From contig NZ_WTVK01000032.1 in the NCBI RefSeq assembly GCF_012910805.1, positions 1 through 64,000 on the forward strand: DNA of 64,000 nucleotides, given 5' to 3'. A program made the position numbers and the translations under genes. The stretch is from Aromatoleum evansii. Lineage in GTDB: Bacteria; Pseudomonadota; Gammaproteobacteria; Burkholderiales; Rhodocyclaceae. The notes below the pieces were generated by a model. It worked only from the letters and a program-made list of their open reading frames with translations. It made no database searches and was not told the origin of the DNA. Shown one piece after another: positions 29,980 through 41,479 of this stretch (its first letter is position 1; each line of letters starts with the position of its first letter).

Positions 29980-29992
29980 GCTCGAGCCTGCT

Positions 29993-30022
29993 AATATAGC
30001 GGTTTGGGAATCTGCGCGTCAA
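29993..30022 (-). promoter_or_regulatory. Promoter of tRNA-Met
   Basis: Read leftward, TTGACG (30022-30017) and TATATT (29998-29993) are 18 bases apart and end 13 bases before the mature tRNA. On the opposite strand TAATAT at 29992-29997 could be the -10 box for miaB, so the two promoters overlap. Confidence 0.6.
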
Positions 30023-30031
30023 CACGCTTCA

Positions 30032-31369
30032 ATGAAGAAACTGTATATCCGCACTTTCGGCTGCCAGATGAACGAGTACGACTCGGACAAGATGGCGGAC
30101 GTGCTCGGGGCGACCGAGGAACTGGTGAAGACCGACAACCCCGAAGAGGCGGACGTGATCCTCTTCAACACCTGTTCGGTGCGCGAGAAGGCGCAGGAGA
30201 GGGTGTTCCACGACCTCGGGCGGGTGAAGCACCTGAAGCAGGCGAATCCGAACCTCATCATCGGCGTCGGCGGTTGCGTCGCGAGCCAGGAGGGCGAGGC
30301 GATCGTCGCGCGTGCGCCCTACGTCGACGTCGTGTTCGGACCGCAGACCCTGCACCGCCTGCCGCAACTGATCGCCGAGCGGCGCTACAGCGGCCGCTCG
30401 CAGGTCGACATCTCCTTCCCCGAGATCGAAAAGTTCGACAACCTGCCGCCCGCGCGCGTCGAGGGGGCGAGTGCCTTCATGTCGATCATGGAAGGCTGCT
30501 CCAAGTACTGCACCTTCTGCGTCGTGCCCTACACGCGGGGCGAGGAGGTGTCGCGGCCGCTTGACGACATCCTCACCGAGGTCGCCGGCCTCGCCGGCCA
30601 GGGTGTCAAGGAAGTGACCCTGCTGGGCCAGAACGTCAATGCGTGGCGCGGGCCGATCACGAAGCAGGGCGGCGAGACGGGCGACTTCGCCTTCCTGCTC
30701 GAATGCGTCGCGGAGATCCCCGGTATCGAGCGCCTGCGCTACACGACCTCGCATCCGCGCGAGATGACGCAGCGCGTGTTCGATGCGTACGCGAACATCC
30801 CCAAGCTCGTGAGCCACCTGCACCTGCCGGTGCAGTCGGGTTCCGACCGCATCCTCGCGGCGATGAAGCGCGGCTACTCGGTGCTGGAGTTCAAGTCGGT
30901 GGTGCGCAAGCTGCGCGCGGCCCGTCCCGATCTTTCGCTGTCGTCGGACTTCATCGTCGGTTTTCCCGGCGAGACCGAGGAGGACTTCGAGAAGACGATG
31001 AAGCTGATCGACGAGGTCGGGTTCGATGCGTCCTTCAGTTTCGTGTATAGCCCGCGTCCCGGCACGCCTGCCGCGGATCTGGAAGACCCGGTGCCGCAGG
31101 AGACCAAGCTGCGCTGGCTCGCACGCCTGCAGAAGCGCATCGACGAGCAGGCCCAGGCGATCAGCCAGGCGATGGTGGGGCGAGTCGAACGCGTGCTGGT
31201 CGAGGGGCATGCGCGCAAGGACGAGACCGAGCTCGCCGGGCGCACCGCCAACAACCGCGTCGTGAACTTTCCCGGCAATGCGCGCCTGATCGGGCAGTTC
31301 GTCGACGTGACGATCACCGCCGCCCTGCCGCACAGCCTGCGCGGCGAAATCGTGACGAGAGAAATCTGA
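30032..31369 (+). CDS. miaB: tRNA-2-methylthio-N6-dimethylallyladenosine synthase MiaB
   Basis: Radical SAM methylthiotransferase (445 residues) that adds a methylthio group to i6A37 of tRNAs reading UNN codons. Order: N-terminal UPF0004 domain with three cluster cysteines (TFGCQMN, NTCSVRE, GGCVAS), radical SAM core with CSKYCTFC, and a C-terminal TRAM domain. It is first in a run of housekeeping genes and directly abuts phoH. Confidence 0.97.
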   Translation: MKKLYIRTFGCQMNEYDSDKMADVLGATEELVKTDNPEEADVILFNTCSVREKAQERVFHDLGRVKHLKQANPNLIIGVGGCVASQEGEAIVARAPYVDVVFGPQTLHRLPQLIAERRYSGRSQVDISFPEIEKFDNLPPARVEGASAFMSIMEGCSKYCTFCVVPYTRGEEVSRPLDDILTEVAGLAGQGVKEVTLLGQNVNAWRGPITKQGGETGDFAFLLECVAEIPGIERLRYTTSHPREMTQRVFDAYANIPKLVSHLHLPVQSGSDRILAAMKRGYSVLEFKSVVRKLRAARPDLSLSSDFIVGFPGETEEDFEKTMKLIDEVGFDASFSFVYSPRPGTPAADLEDPVPQETKLRWLARLQKRIDEQAQAISQAMVGRVERVLVEGHARKDETELAGRTANNRVVNFPGNARLIGQFVDVTITAALPHSLRGEIVTREI

Positions 31370-32350
31370 ATGGGCCGACCCACCGAAGTGGTGCTGGAGC
31401 CGCTGGACAACCAGCGGCTCGCGAACCTGTGCGGCGCGCTGGACGAAAACCTGCGCCAGATCGAGACCGCGTACGACGTGACCATTGCGCGCCGCGGCGA
31501 GCGCTTCACGCTGCAGGGCGGGGCCGCGCAGGCGGCGTTGGCGGCGAAGGCGCTGCGCGAATTCTACGAGCAGGCTGGCGAGCATCTCAGCGTCGATGAC
31601 ATCCAGCTCGGCCTGATCGAGATCGCCAATCGCCGCAAGTCGGATCAGGCCGCGCCGGCGCTGCTGACGCGCAAGACCGAGCTGCACGGCCGCACGCCGC
31701 GCCAGGTCGAGTACCTGCGCAACATCCAGGCGCACGACATCACCTTCGGCATCGGTCCCGCGGGTACCGGCAAGACCTATCTTGCGGTCGCGAGCGCGGT
31801 GGATGCCTTCGAACGCCAGCTCGTCGAGCGCATCATCCTGACGCGTCCGGCGGTCGAGGCGGGCGAACGCCTCGGGTTCCTGCCCGGCGACCTCGCGCAG
31901 AAGGTCGACCCCTACCTGCGCCCGCTCTACGACGCGCTCTACGACCTGATGGGCTTCGATCGCGTTGCCAAGCTGTTCGAGCGCGGCAGCATCGAGATCG
32001 CGCCGCTCGCCTTCATGCGCGGGCGCACGCTCAACCACGCCTTCATCATCCTCGACGAGGCGCAGAACACGACGCCCGAGCAGATGAAGATGTTCCTCAC
32101 CCGCATCGGCATCGGCGCGAAGGCCGTCGTCACCGGCGACCTCACGCAGATCGACCTGCCTCGCGGCCATCGCAGCGGCCTACTGGAGGCGCGCGAGGTG
32201 CTCGCCGCCGTGCGCGGCATCGCCTTCACCGAGTTCCAGAAGGAAGACGTCGTGCGCCACCCGCTGGTCGCGCGCATCGTCGAGGCCTACGACAACCAGG
32301 CGACGCGCGCCGCGATGCAGGCTGCGCTCGCCAAGAAGGAGCAGGCCTGA
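31370..32350 (+). CDS. phoH: PhoH-like ATPase
   Basis: A 326-residue cytoplasmic P-loop ATPase. Walker A is GPAGTGKT, Walker B is [12 protein letters not shown], and the N-terminal part is a small KH-like region typical of the PhoH/YbeZ group. In many bacteria YbeZ works with the RNase YbeY, encoded next; the genes overlap by one base (TGATG). Confidence 0.95.
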   Translation: MGRPTEVVLEPLDNQRLANLCGALDENLRQIETAYDVTIARRGERFTLQGGAAQAALAAKALREFYEQAGEHLSVDDIQLGLIEIANRRKSDQAAPALLTRKTELHGRTPRQVEYLRNIQAHDITFGIGPAGTGKTYLAVASAVDAFERQLVERIILTRPAVEAGERLGFLPGDLAQKVDPYLRPLYDALYDLMGFDRVAKLFERGSIEIAPLAFMRGRTLNHAFIILDEAQNTTPEQMKMFLTRIGIGAKAVVTGDLTQIDLPRGHRSGLLEAREVLAAVRGIAFTEFQKEDVVRHPLVARIVEAYDNQATRAAMQAALAKKEQA

Positions 32351-32844
32351 TGATCGATTCCCCGCCGCATCTGGCGCTGACGATCCAGAAGGCCATCGGC
32401 AAGGCCAATCGCGACAACGCCCCGTCTTCCACCGACATGCGCCGCTGGGCGCAGGCCGCGCTGCAGGGCGTCGATGCCGAAGTCACGGTGCGTCTCGTTG
32501 GCGCGACCGAGGGGCGCGAGCTCAACCGCGATTTTCGCGGCAAGGACTACGCCACCAACGTGCTGACCTTCGTCTATGGTGAAGGCGAGGGCATGCCGGA
32601 CCAGGATGACGATGCGCCGCTCGCCGGCGATCTCGTGCTGTGCGTGCCCGTCGTCGTGCGCGAGGCCGCCGAGCAGGGCAAGCCGCTGGCCGCGCATTAC
32701 GCCCATCTGATCGTGCATGGCATGCTGCATCTGCAGGGCTACGACCACGAGGACAGCGACGAGGCCGAGGAGATGGAGGCGCTCGAAACACGGATTCTCG
32801 CCGAACTGGGCTATCCTGATCCCTACGCCGAACGCTCCGCCTGA
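32350..32844 (+). CDS. ybeY: Endoribonuclease YbeY
   Basis: A 164-residue zinc-dependent RNase involved in 16S rRNA 3'-end maturation and ribosome quality control. [11 protein letters not shown] near residue 122 is the invariant zinc site (H3XH5XH pattern), and NVLTF precedes it. It is coupled to phoH by a TGATG overlap. Confidence 0.96.
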   Translation: MIDSPPHLALTIQKAIGKANRDNAPSSTDMRRWAQAALQGVDAEVTVRLVGATEGRELNRDFRGKDYATNVLTFVYGEGEGMPDQDDDAPLAGDLVLCVPVVVREAAEQGKPLAAHYAHLIVHGMLHLQGYDHEDSDEAEEMEALETRILAELGYPDPYAERSA

Positions 32845-32869
32845 CCCGCCCGACCGATTCTTCCGACAT

Positions 32870-33703
32870 ATGGACCCCGCATCACCCCGACCTAGTCTGC
32901 TCGAACGCCTCTCCGCGCTGCTGTCGCGCGAGCCCGAGGATCGCGAGGAACTTCTGGCCCTGCTGCACGCGGCCTTCGAACGCAACCTGCTCGACGCCGA
33001 TGCGCTTGCGATCATCGAAGGCGCGCTGCAGATGTCCGAGCTGCAGGTCGGCGACGTGATGATCCCGCGCGCGCAGATGGACATCATCCGCCTCGACGAG
33101 CCGGTGGACCGCATCGCCGCGCACGTCGTCGATACCGGCCACTCGCGCTTCCCGGTCGGTGACAGCAAGGACGACATCGTCGGCATCTTCCTCGCCAAGG
33201 ATCTGCTGCGCTACTACGCCGGTCGCGACTTCGACATGCACACCTTGCTGCGTCCGGCCGTGTTCGTGCCCGAGTCGAAGCGACTGAACGTGCTGCTGCG
33301 CGAATTCCGCGTCAGCCGCAACCACATGGCCATCGTCGTCGACGAATACGGCAGCGTCGCGGGCCTGGTAACGATCGAGGACGTGCTCGAGCAGATCGTC
33401 GGCGACATCGAGGACGAATTCGACCGGCTCGAGCCCAGCGACAACATCCAGCTCGATGCGGATGGCCGCTACCGTGTCCGCGCCACCACCGAGATCGGCG
33501 AATTCAATGCCGCCTTCGGCTCCGACTTCAGCGACGCCGAGGTCGACACCGTCGGCGGCCTGCTAATCTGCCAGCTCGGCCGCCTGCCGCGCCGCGGCGA
33601 GGTGGTGATGCTCGGAAACCTGCGCGTCACCGCGCTACGTGTGGATGGCCGGCGTGTGCATACCCTGCTCGTGCAGCCCCTCGCCGGAACGGCCGAAGCG
33701 TGA
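32870..33703 (+). CDS. corC: CorC/TlyC-family CBS-domain protein
   Basis: A 277-residue soluble protein with two CBS domains (about 65-190) and a C-terminal CorC/HlyC domain, ending TLLVQPLAGTAEA. E. coli YbeX/CorC has been linked to magnesium and cobalt efflux and to ribosome metabolism. The ATG at 32870 begins the alignable sequence. The stop codon overlaps the GTG start of lnt. Confidence 0.93.
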   Translation: MDPASPRPSLLERLSALLSREPEDREELLALLHAAFERNLLDADALAIIEGALQMSELQVGDVMIPRAQMDIIRLDEPVDRIAAHVVDTGHSRFPVGDSKDDIVGIFLAKDLLRYYAGRDFDMHTLLRPAVFVPESKRLNVLLREFRVSRNHMAIVVDEYGSVAGLVTIEDVLEQIVGDIEDEFDRLEPSDNIQLDADGRYRVRATTEIGEFNAAFGSDFSDAEVDTVGGLLICQLGRLPRRGEVVMLGNLRVTALRVDGRRVHTLLVQPLAGTAEA

Positions 33704-35232
33704 CCCATCCGGTGCAGGACTCGGGCGCCGCACCGGCGGGCGGGCGGGTGCGCGGCCTGCTGGCGGCGCTGCTCGCGGGCGGCACGTCGGTCCTTGCCTT
33801 TGCGCCCTTCGGAATCTTTCCGCTGGCGGTGCTGAGCCTCGCCGTGCTGGCGGGCCTGGCCGCGCGGCAAACGCGTGCGCGTGCAGGTTTTGCGCTCGGC
33901 TTCGCGTGGGGGTTGGGCGCCTTCCTGGCCGGGGTGTCCTGGCTTTATGTCGCGCTCAATCGCTACGGCGGCATGCCGATGCCGCTCGCTGCGCTGGCGA
34001 TCCTGCTGTTCTGTGCCTATCTCGCCCTCTTCCCGGCTGCGGTCGGGGCGCTGTTCGTGCGCTTCGGGCGGGGTGGGGCGTGGCGGCGCGCGCTGCTCTT
34101 CGCCGGCCTGTGGATGGGCTCCGAGCTCTTGCGCGGCTGGTTGTTCACGGGTTTCCCGTGGCTCGCGGCCGGCTATTCGCAGACCCCGCCGAGCCCGCTC
34201 GCAGGATTCTTCCCCGTGCTGGGCGTGTATGGCGTGGGCGGCCTTGTCGCCTTCCTTGCGGCGTTGGTCGCCCTCACTCGCTGGCGTAGCGCGCGTCCCG
34301 CCGCGGAGGCCCTCGCCGCGATCCTCGTCCTGAGCGGGGCAGGCTTCGGCCTGGGGCGTATCGCCTGGACCTCCCCTGTCGGCGAGCCGCTCGAAGTCGC
34401 GCTGATCCAGACCAACATCGAGCAGAGCCTGAAGTGGCGCCCCGAATTGCTGTCCGACTGGCTGGAGAGCAACGCGCGCCTCGTGCGCGAAAACCCCGCG
34501 GACCTCGTCGTGCTGCCCGAGACGACGCTGCCGCTGCTGGCAGACCGCCTGCCCGACGGCTACCTCGAAGAGCTTGCCGCCCCGGTCGCAGCGCGCGGTG
34601 GCGACGTGGTGTTCGGCGTGTTCCTGCGCGACGCGCGCGGCGCCATCTACAACGCCGCGCTGAGTCTCGGCGCTTCGCCTTCGCAGAGCTACGCGAAGCA
34701 GCACCTCGTGCCCTTCGGCGAATACTCCCCGCCGCTCTTCGGCTGGTTCTACGAGATGGTCGATATTCCCATGTCCGACCAGACGCGTGGCGCCCCCGAC
34801 CAGCCGCCGCTGCGCCTCGGCACGCAGCGCGTAGCGATCAACATCTGCTACGAAGACCTCTTCGGTCGCGAGCTGATCCGCAGCCTGCCCGAGGCGACGC
34901 TGATGCTGAACCTGTCGAACCTCGCCTGGTACGGCGACTCCCTCGCCCAGCCCCAGCACCTGCAGATCGCCCGCGTGCGCGCGATGGAAACAGGGCGGCC
35001 GATGCTGCGCTCGACCAACACCGGCATGACTGCGCTGGTGCAGCCCGACGGCCGTGTCGCCGAGGTCCTGCCGGCCTTCATGCAGGGGGGGCTGAGCGTG
35101 TCGGTGCAGGGCTACGAAGGGCTCACCCCTTATGCGCGCTGGGGCGATTTTGCCGCGCTGCTGCTGGGCGTGCTGGCGCTTGCCGTCGCGGGCCGCCTGC
35201 GGCGTGATGGGCACGCCCGGCGCGGGATCTGA
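33700..35232 (+). CDS. lnt: Apolipoprotein N-acyltransferase
   Basis: Inner-membrane enzyme that N-acylates the lipid-modified cysteine of lipoproteins, the last step before Lol sorting. The 510-residue protein has an N-terminal block of about six membrane segments, a periplasmic nitrilase domain with the Glu-Lys-Cys triad in VLPETTLPL, AKQHLVPFGEYSP and NICYEDLFG, and a C-terminal membrane anchor. It starts with GTG overlapping the corC stop codon. Confidence 0.95.
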   Translation: MTHPVQDSGAAPAGGRVRGLLAALLAGGTSVLAFAPFGIFPLAVLSLAVLAGLAARQTRARAGFALGFAWGLGAFLAGVSWLYVALNRYGGMPMPLAALAILLFCAYLALFPAAVGALFVRFGRGGAWRRALLFAGLWMGSELLRGWLFTGFPWLAAGYSQTPPSPLAGFFPVLGVYGVGGLVAFLAALVALTRWRSARPAAEALAAILVLSGAGFGLGRIAWTSPVGEPLEVALIQTNIEQSLKWRPELLSDWLESNARLVRENPADLVVLPETTLPLLADRLPDGYLEELAAPVAARGGDVVFGVFLRDARGAIYNAALSLGASPSQSYAKQHLVPFGEYSPPLFGWFYEMVDIPMSDQTRGAPDQPPLRLGTQRVAINICYEDLFGRELIRSLPEATLMLNLSNLAWYGDSLAQPQHLQIARVRAMETGRPMLRSTNTGMTALVQPDGRVAEVLPAFMQGGLSVSVQGYEGLTPYARWGDFAALLLGVLALAVAGRLRRDGHARRGI

Positions 35233-35309
35233 CGCCGGCGTGCGCGGCGTTTCGCCCGCGAGACGCGCATTTTCCGTCGGGGAACTTCGCCCTGTCCCCG
35301 GAATGCCAT

Positions 35310-35315
35310 TAAAAT
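35310..35315 (+). promoter_or_regulatory. Possible -10 box of glyQS
   Basis: TAAAAT lies 58 bases before the glyQ start, in the 141-base gap after lnt. A weak TTCGCC at 35286-35291 is the best -35 candidate (18-base spacing). No T-box or other riboswitch structure is apparent. Confidence 0.3.
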
Positions 35316-35373
35316 CCACCCTTTGCGTCCGCCGCGCGGCGCCCTTGTCGTCGCCTACAGCTGTCGAGAGACC

Positions 35374-36293
<920 letters not shown>

Positions 36294-36297
<4 letters not shown>

Positions 36298-38381
36298 TGA
36301 CCGCCTCCCTGCTCGTCGAACTACTCACCGAGGAACTGCCGCCCAAGGCGCTGCCGCGTCTGGGCGAAACCTTCGCCGCGAAGATCTTCGACGGCCTCAA
36401 GGCGCGCGACCTCGTCGCCGAGGATCGTGGCTTCCGCTGGTTCGCCGCGCCGCGCCGCCTCGCCATCACCGTGCCGCACGTCCGCGCGGCCGCCCCGGCG
36501 CGCGAAGTCACCGAGAAGATCATGCCGGTGCAGGTCGCGCTCGACGCCGACGGTTGTCCGACCGCGGCGCTGCTGAAGAAGCTCGAAGCCAAGGGCATTG
36601 CGGCGGAGGCCGTCGCGAGCTTCGAACGTCGCATGGACGGCAAGGCCGAAGCGCTGTTCTACACCCGCAATGAAGACGGCGCCACGCTCGACGCCGTGCT
36701 CGCCGAGATCGTCCAGGAAGCCGTCAAGGCCCTGCCCATCCCCAAGCTGATGCGCTGGGGCGCGGGTGATGCGCAGTTCGTCCGCCCGGTGCACAAGCTC
36801 ACGCTGCTGCACGGCGATCGCGTCGTTCCGGGTCGCGTGCTCGATCTCGACTCCGACCGCGTCACGCGCGGCCACCGCTTCATGAGCTGCGGCGACATCG
36901 CGCTCGCGACCGCCGATGCCTACGAGCCGACGCTGCTGGCCGAAGGCAAGGTGATGCCGGACTTCGCCGAACGGCGCGCCGAGATCGAGCGCCAGCTCCT
37001 CGCGACCGCCGCACGCGAGGGTTCCAGCCTGGGCGAGTACGCCGACCTCCTCGACGAGGTCGCCGCGCTGGTCGAGCATCCCACCGTCTATGTCGGCGAA
37101 TTCGAAGCCGAATTCCTCGCCGTGCCGCAGGAATGCCTGATCCTGACGATGCGCGCGAACCAGAAGTACTTCCCGCTGTTCGACCCCGCCGGCAAGCTGC
37201 GCAACCGCTTCCTGATCGTGTCGAACATGCGACTCGAGGACGCCTCCAACATCATCACCGGCAACCAGCGCGTCGTGCGCCCGCGCCTGTCGGATGCGCG
37301 TTTCTTCTTCGAGCAGGACCGCAAGCACACGCTCGACAGCCGCCTGCCGCGCCTCGCCCCGGTCGTCTATCACAACAAGCTCGGCAGCCAGCTCGAGCGC
37401 GTCGAACGCCTCGAGCGCCTCGCCGGCGCGATCGCCGCCAGGCTGCACGGCGACGCGAAGGCCGCCGCCCGCGCCGCGCGCCTCGCCAAGGCGGACCTCG
37501 TCACCGACATGGTCGGCGAGTTCCCCGAGCTGCAGGGCGTCATGGGGCGCTACTACGCGCTCAACGACGGCGAGGGCGAGGTCATCGCCGACGCGATCCA
37601 GTCGCACTATCAGCCGCGCTTCGCCGGCGATGCGCTTCCCGCCGGCAACGTCGCCGGCGCCGTCGCCCTCGCCGACAAACTAGACGCGCTCGTGGGCTTC
37701 TTCGGCATCGGCCAGTTGCCGACCGGCGACAAGGACCCCTTCGGCCTGCGCCGCGCCGCGCTGGGCGTGCTGCGCATCCTCATCGAAACGCCGCTGCCGC
37801 TGGACCTTGCCGAGCTCATCAATGACGCCGCCGCCGGCTTCAAGCCGGGCCTGCTGACCGCCCAGGGTTTCGAAGCGCAGCTCCTCGACTTCATGTTCGA
37901 GCGCCTGAAGAACCTGCTGCGCGATGCCGGCCACGCCGGCGACGTCATCGACGCCGTGCTCGCGCTGCGCCCGACCCGCATGGATCTCGTCCCCGCCAAG
38001 CTCGCCGCCGTGCGCACCTTCCGCGCCCTGCCCGAGGCCGAGGCGCTCGCCGCCGCGAACAAGCGCATCGTCAACATCCTCAAGAAGGTCGAAGGCGAAC
38101 TGCCCGAGCCCGACGTCGCGCTGCTGCAGGAAGAGGCCGAGAAGGCGCTGTTCCACCGCGTCGTCGAGGTCGCGCCGCTGGTGCGCTCGCACATGGCGAA
38201 CGAGGACTACACCGACGCCCTGTGCGTGCTCGCCGGCCTGCGTGCGGCAGTCGACACCTTCTTCGACGAGGTCATGGTGATGGCCGAGGAGCCGATGACG
38301 CGCCAGAACCGCCTGGCACTCTTGCGCCAGCTCGCCGGCCTGATGAACCAGGTGGCGGACCTGTCGCGCCTGTCCGCCTGA
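36294..38381 (+). CDS. glyS: Glycyl-tRNA synthetase beta subunit
   Basis: Beta subunit, 695 residues, which binds and positions tRNA-Gly. The N-terminus [15 protein letters not shown] and the internal KIMRWG-like PKLMRWG and [12 protein letters not shown] are typical; a DALR anticodon-binding region ends the protein. It overlaps glyQ by four bases; ATG codons at 36294 and 36297 are adjacent. Confidence 0.97.
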
Positions 38382-38397
38382 CGACGGGAAGCATTCC

Positions 38398-38937
38398 ATG
38401 CCGCAGAAGCTGATCATCCTGGACCGCGACGGCGTCATCAACTACGACTCCGACCAGTTCATCAAGTCGCCCGACGAGTGGAAGCCGATCCCGGGCTCCC
38501 TCGAGGCGATCGCGCGCCTCAACCAGTGGGGCTGGCGTGTCGTCGTCGCGTCGAACCAGTCCGGTGTCGGGCGCGGCCTCTTCGGCATGGACACCCTCAA
38601 CGCGATCAACGAAAAGATGGTGAAGAGCCTCGCCCAGGTCGGTGGCCGGCTCGACGCGATCTTCTTCTGCCCGCATTCGGCCGATTCCACCTGCGACTGC
38701 CGCAAGCCCAAACCGGGTCTGTTCCTGCAGATCGCCGAGCGTTTCAACGCGAACCTCGACCGCGTGCCGGTGGTCGGCGACAGCCTGCGCGACCTGCAGG
38801 CCGGCGTCGCGGTCGGCTGCAAGCCCTACCTGGTCCTCACCGGCAAGGGCATGAAGACGCGCGACGATCCCGCGCTGCCCGAAGGCACGCTCATCTACCC
38901 CGATCTCGCGGCCCTCGTCGCCGATCTCACCGCCTGA
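38398..38937 (+). CDS. gmhB: D-glycero-beta-D-manno-heptose-1,7-bisphosphate 7-phosphatase
   Basis: HAD-family phosphatase of 179 residues in ADP-heptose synthesis for LPS inner core. ILDRDGVIN holds the nucleophile Asp, SNQSGVGRG the second motif, CDCRKPKPG the zinc loop and third motif, and VGDSLRDLQAG the last. Its place after glyS and before an acyltransferase is common in betaproteobacteria. Confidence 0.94.
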   Translation: MPQKLIILDRDGVINYDSDQFIKSPDEWKPIPGSLEAIARLNQWGWRVVVASNQSGVGRGLFGMDTLNAINEKMVKSLAQVGGRLDAIFFCPHSADSTCDCRKPKPGLFLQIAERFNANLDRVPVVGDSLRDLQAGVAVGCKPYLVLTGKGMKTRDDPALPEGTLIYPDLAALVADLTA

Positions 38938-38945
38938 AGGATACC

Positions 38946-39716
38946 GTGGTCGTCCTGCGCTCCCTGCTGTTCGCCATCGTCCTGGCGATCTTCACCCCGC
39001 CGTTCGCCCTGTTCGGCATCCTCGCCTATCCCTTGTCTCCCCGCACGCGCCACCGCATCGTCACGGCCTGGGCGCCGCTGATGATGTGGTTCATCCCGCG
39101 CATCCTGGGCATCCGCTACAAGGTCATCGGGCGCGAGAACATCCCTTCCGTGCCTTCCGTGATCCTCTCCAAGCACCAGTCGGCATGGGAGACGATGGCC
39201 CTGCAGGTGATCTTTCCGCCCTTGTGTTTCGTCCTCAAGCGCGAGCTCCTCAGGGTGCCGTTCTTCGGCTGGGGGCTCGCGGCCATTCCGGGCATCGCCA
39301 TCGACCGCGCAGCCGGGAAGGATGCGCTCGCCCAGGTGGTCGATCAGGGCCGTGCCCGGCTCGCTGAAGGCTATTGGGTGGCGGTCTTCCCCGAGGGGAC
39401 GCGCACCGCTCCCGGCGCCAAGCGCCGCTACAAGGCGGGCGGGGCTGCGCTGGCGCAGCAGGCGGGCGTGCCCGCGGTCCCGGTGGCGCATAATGCCGGG
39501 GAGTTCTGGGGCCGCGAGGCCTTCCTCAAGTATCCCGGCGAGATCACCGTCAGCATCGGCCCCGCGATCGATCCGACGGGCCTGGATGCCGCCGAGGTCA
39601 ATCGCCGCTCCGCGGCGTGGATCGAAGGCGAGATGCACCGCCTGTTCCCGCACCACTACCGGAGTGGGCGCAGCAGCGCCGGTGCAGTGCCCGGCGAGGT
39701 CGAAGAGGCGGAGTGA
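38946..39716 (+). CDS. 1-acyl-sn-glycerol-3-phosphate acyltransferase (PlsC family)
   Basis: A membrane acyltransferase of 256 residues. Two hydrophobic N-terminal segments are followed by SKHQSAWET (the HX4D/E motif with Glu), VLKRELLRVPFFGWG, FPEGTR and VPVAHNAG. It should acylate lysophosphatidate in phospholipid synthesis. It starts with GTG (AAGGA four bases upstream), eight bases after gmhB. Confidence 0.88.
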   Translation: MVVLRSLLFAIVLAIFTPPFALFGILAYPLSPRTRHRIVTAWAPLMMWFIPRILGIRYKVIGRENIPSVPSVILSKHQSAWETMALQVIFPPLCFVLKRELLRVPFFGWGLAAIPGIAIDRAAGKDALAQVVDQGRARLAEGYWVAVFPEGTRTAPGAKRRYKAGGAALAQQAGVPAVPVAHNAGEFWGREAFLKYPGEITVSIGPAIDPTGLDAAEVNRRSAAWIEGEMHRLFPHHYRSGRSSAGAVPGEVEEAE

Positions 39717-39769
39717 ACCGGGCGGCTTCGGTCGTCCCGCAAGCGCCCCTCCGGGGCACGGAGCGTGGA

Positions 39770-41479
39770 ATGGATGGGGCGGAAGAAGTGCAGATGATGG
39801 ATCGTCGCGGCAGGATCTCGTCCCGTCCGGCGCGATCGCAGGCGGGCGAGCCTGTCGGTCATTTCCGCCTGATGCGCTATTTCACGCTCGCCAGCCTTGC
39901 CGCGTTCGTGATCGTCGCCGTCGTCCTGTATTTCCTGCAGCGCGGCGAGATCACGTTCTTCTCCGAAGTCCAGCGCGAGCAGGGCGAGTTCTTCTCCCGT
40001 GCGCAGACGGATCTGGCTGCCAAGCAGGACCAGGCCGCGCGCGCCAGTCTGCTTGCGCTGCACGAAGCCGGGCATGTCACCCTCACGCGCGTTGTCGGCA
40101 ATGTGCTGTGGGATACGCACATCGCGCCTTTCGCCGCGCGTGCGCAGGCCATTTCAGCGGCCCCCTGCCGCAGCGTTCCCCCTTCCGTCGCGGGCAGCAA
40201 CGATCCGCGGCGCGCATGCTTTGCGGAGTTGGGCCGGACGATCATGGCGCTGCCGGGATTCGCCGAGCTCGACGCCAAGGCCTATGAGACGATGCGGGCG
40301 AGCAGCGTGTTCAAGATCAAGGTGTTCGATCTGCGCGGCATCACGATCTACTCGTCGGAGCACGCGCAGATCGGCGAGGACAAGGCGGATAACCAGGGGT
40401 GGAGGAGCGCTGCCGCCGGCGTGCCCGCGAGCGAGATGACCCATCGCGAGCGCTTCAGCGCCTTCGAAGGCGTGGTCGAGAACCGCGACCTGATCTCGAG
40501 CTACATCCCCGTGCGCGAGCGTGGCAGCGATCGCGTCATCGGCGTGTTCGAGATCTATTCCGACGTCACTTCCTTCCTGGGACACATCCAGGCGGTTTCG
40601 GCCGAACTCGGGGGGCTCGCGCGTGCGAACCAGACCGAGCTGGAGCGGACGCTGGCACAGAACGAGGCCAAGGTCCGGGGCAGCTCGGAAGTCTTTCTGC
40701 TCATCGTGGGAGGTACGCTGGTCGTCCTCTACGGCGCCCTGTGGGCGATAGTCCGCATCGGACAGCGCATCATCGACGCACAGGCAGGGGCGCAGGAGCG
40801 CGCCGCGGAGCGCGAAGAGCGCTGGCATCATGAGAAGATGGCCGCCCTGGCGACGATGGCCGCGAACGTCTCGCACGAGGTCGGCAATCCCTTGGCAACG
40901 ATCTCGATGCTCGCGCAGGAGATCCAGCTCAACAAGCAGCGCGGCGGGTGCGAAACCTGCCAGCCGGCGCTGATTCTCGAGCAGACCCGCCGCATTGCCG
41001 GAATGACGCGGCAGATCTCGGAGTTCGCCGCGGCGCGACGGGAGTCGCGCGAACTCATCGATATCAACACGATGGTCAAGTCGGTCCTCGATTTTCTCGG
41101 CTTCGACCGCCGTTTCCGCTCGATTCGCCTCGAATTCAAGGGAGGTGCCGATCTTCCGGCTGTCTCGGTGATCCCCGATTATCTCAACGAAGTGCTGATG
41201 AACCTGCTGCAGGCCTGCACGGAATGTCCAGCAGGTCCGGGCGGAAAGGGGGGCGCCATCATCGTCGAGACGATGACCAGCGGTGCCGAGCTGCTGATCC
41301 GCATCTCCAGCGAGTGCAAGGCCTATCCGGGCGTCTGCAAGGACCATGAGCGTTTCGAGGACAGCCGCTTCGATGTCGTTAGGCGGCGCATGCGGAGCCT
41401 GGGCGGCCGCGTCACGCGCGAGCGCTCGTACTACGAGATCGCCCTGCCGGCCCATGCGCCGGTCGCGCCCGCGTCCTGA
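39770..41479 (+). CDS. Membrane histidine-kinase-like protein with degenerate ATPase domain
   Basis: A 569-residue protein: membrane segment at about 37-56, a 250-residue periplasmic sensor region, a second membrane segment at about 307-329, then an HisKA-like domain with His369 in NVSHEVGNPLATIS. The ATP-binding part that follows is abnormal. The N box reads NEVLMNLLQACTE without the usual asparagine-alanine pair, and neither a DxGxG nor a GxGLGL box can be found. Cysteine pairs occur at 394/397 (CETC), 483/486 (CTEC) and 516/523. A start at 39794 is possible. No response regulator is adjacent; pilU follows 126 bases on. Confidence 0.8.
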   Translation: MDGAEEVQMMDRRGRISSRPARSQAGEPVGHFRLMRYFTLASLAAFVIVAVVLYFLQRGEITFFSEVQREQGEFFSRAQTDLAAKQDQAARASLLALHEAGHVTLTRVVGNVLWDTHIAPFAARAQAISAAPCRSVPPSVAGSNDPRRACFAELGRTIMALPGFAELDAKAYETMRASSVFKIKVFDLRGITIYSSEHAQIGEDKADNQGWRSAAAGVPASEMTHRERFSAFEGVVENRDLISSYIPVRERGSDRVIGVFEIYSDVTSFLGHIQAVSAELGGLARANQTELERTLAQNEAKVRGSSEVFLLIVGGTLVVLYGALWAIVRIGQRIIDAQAGAQERAAEREERWHHEKMAALATMAANVSHEVGNPLATISMLAQEIQLNKQRGGCETCQPALILEQTRRIAGMTRQISEFAAARRESRELIDINTMVKSVLDFLGFDRRFRSIRLEFKGGADLPAVSVIPDYLNEVLMNLLQACTECPAGPGGKGGAIIVETMTSGAELLIRISSECKAYPGVCKDHERFEDSRFDVVRRRMRSLGGRVTRERSYYEIALPAHAPVAPAS

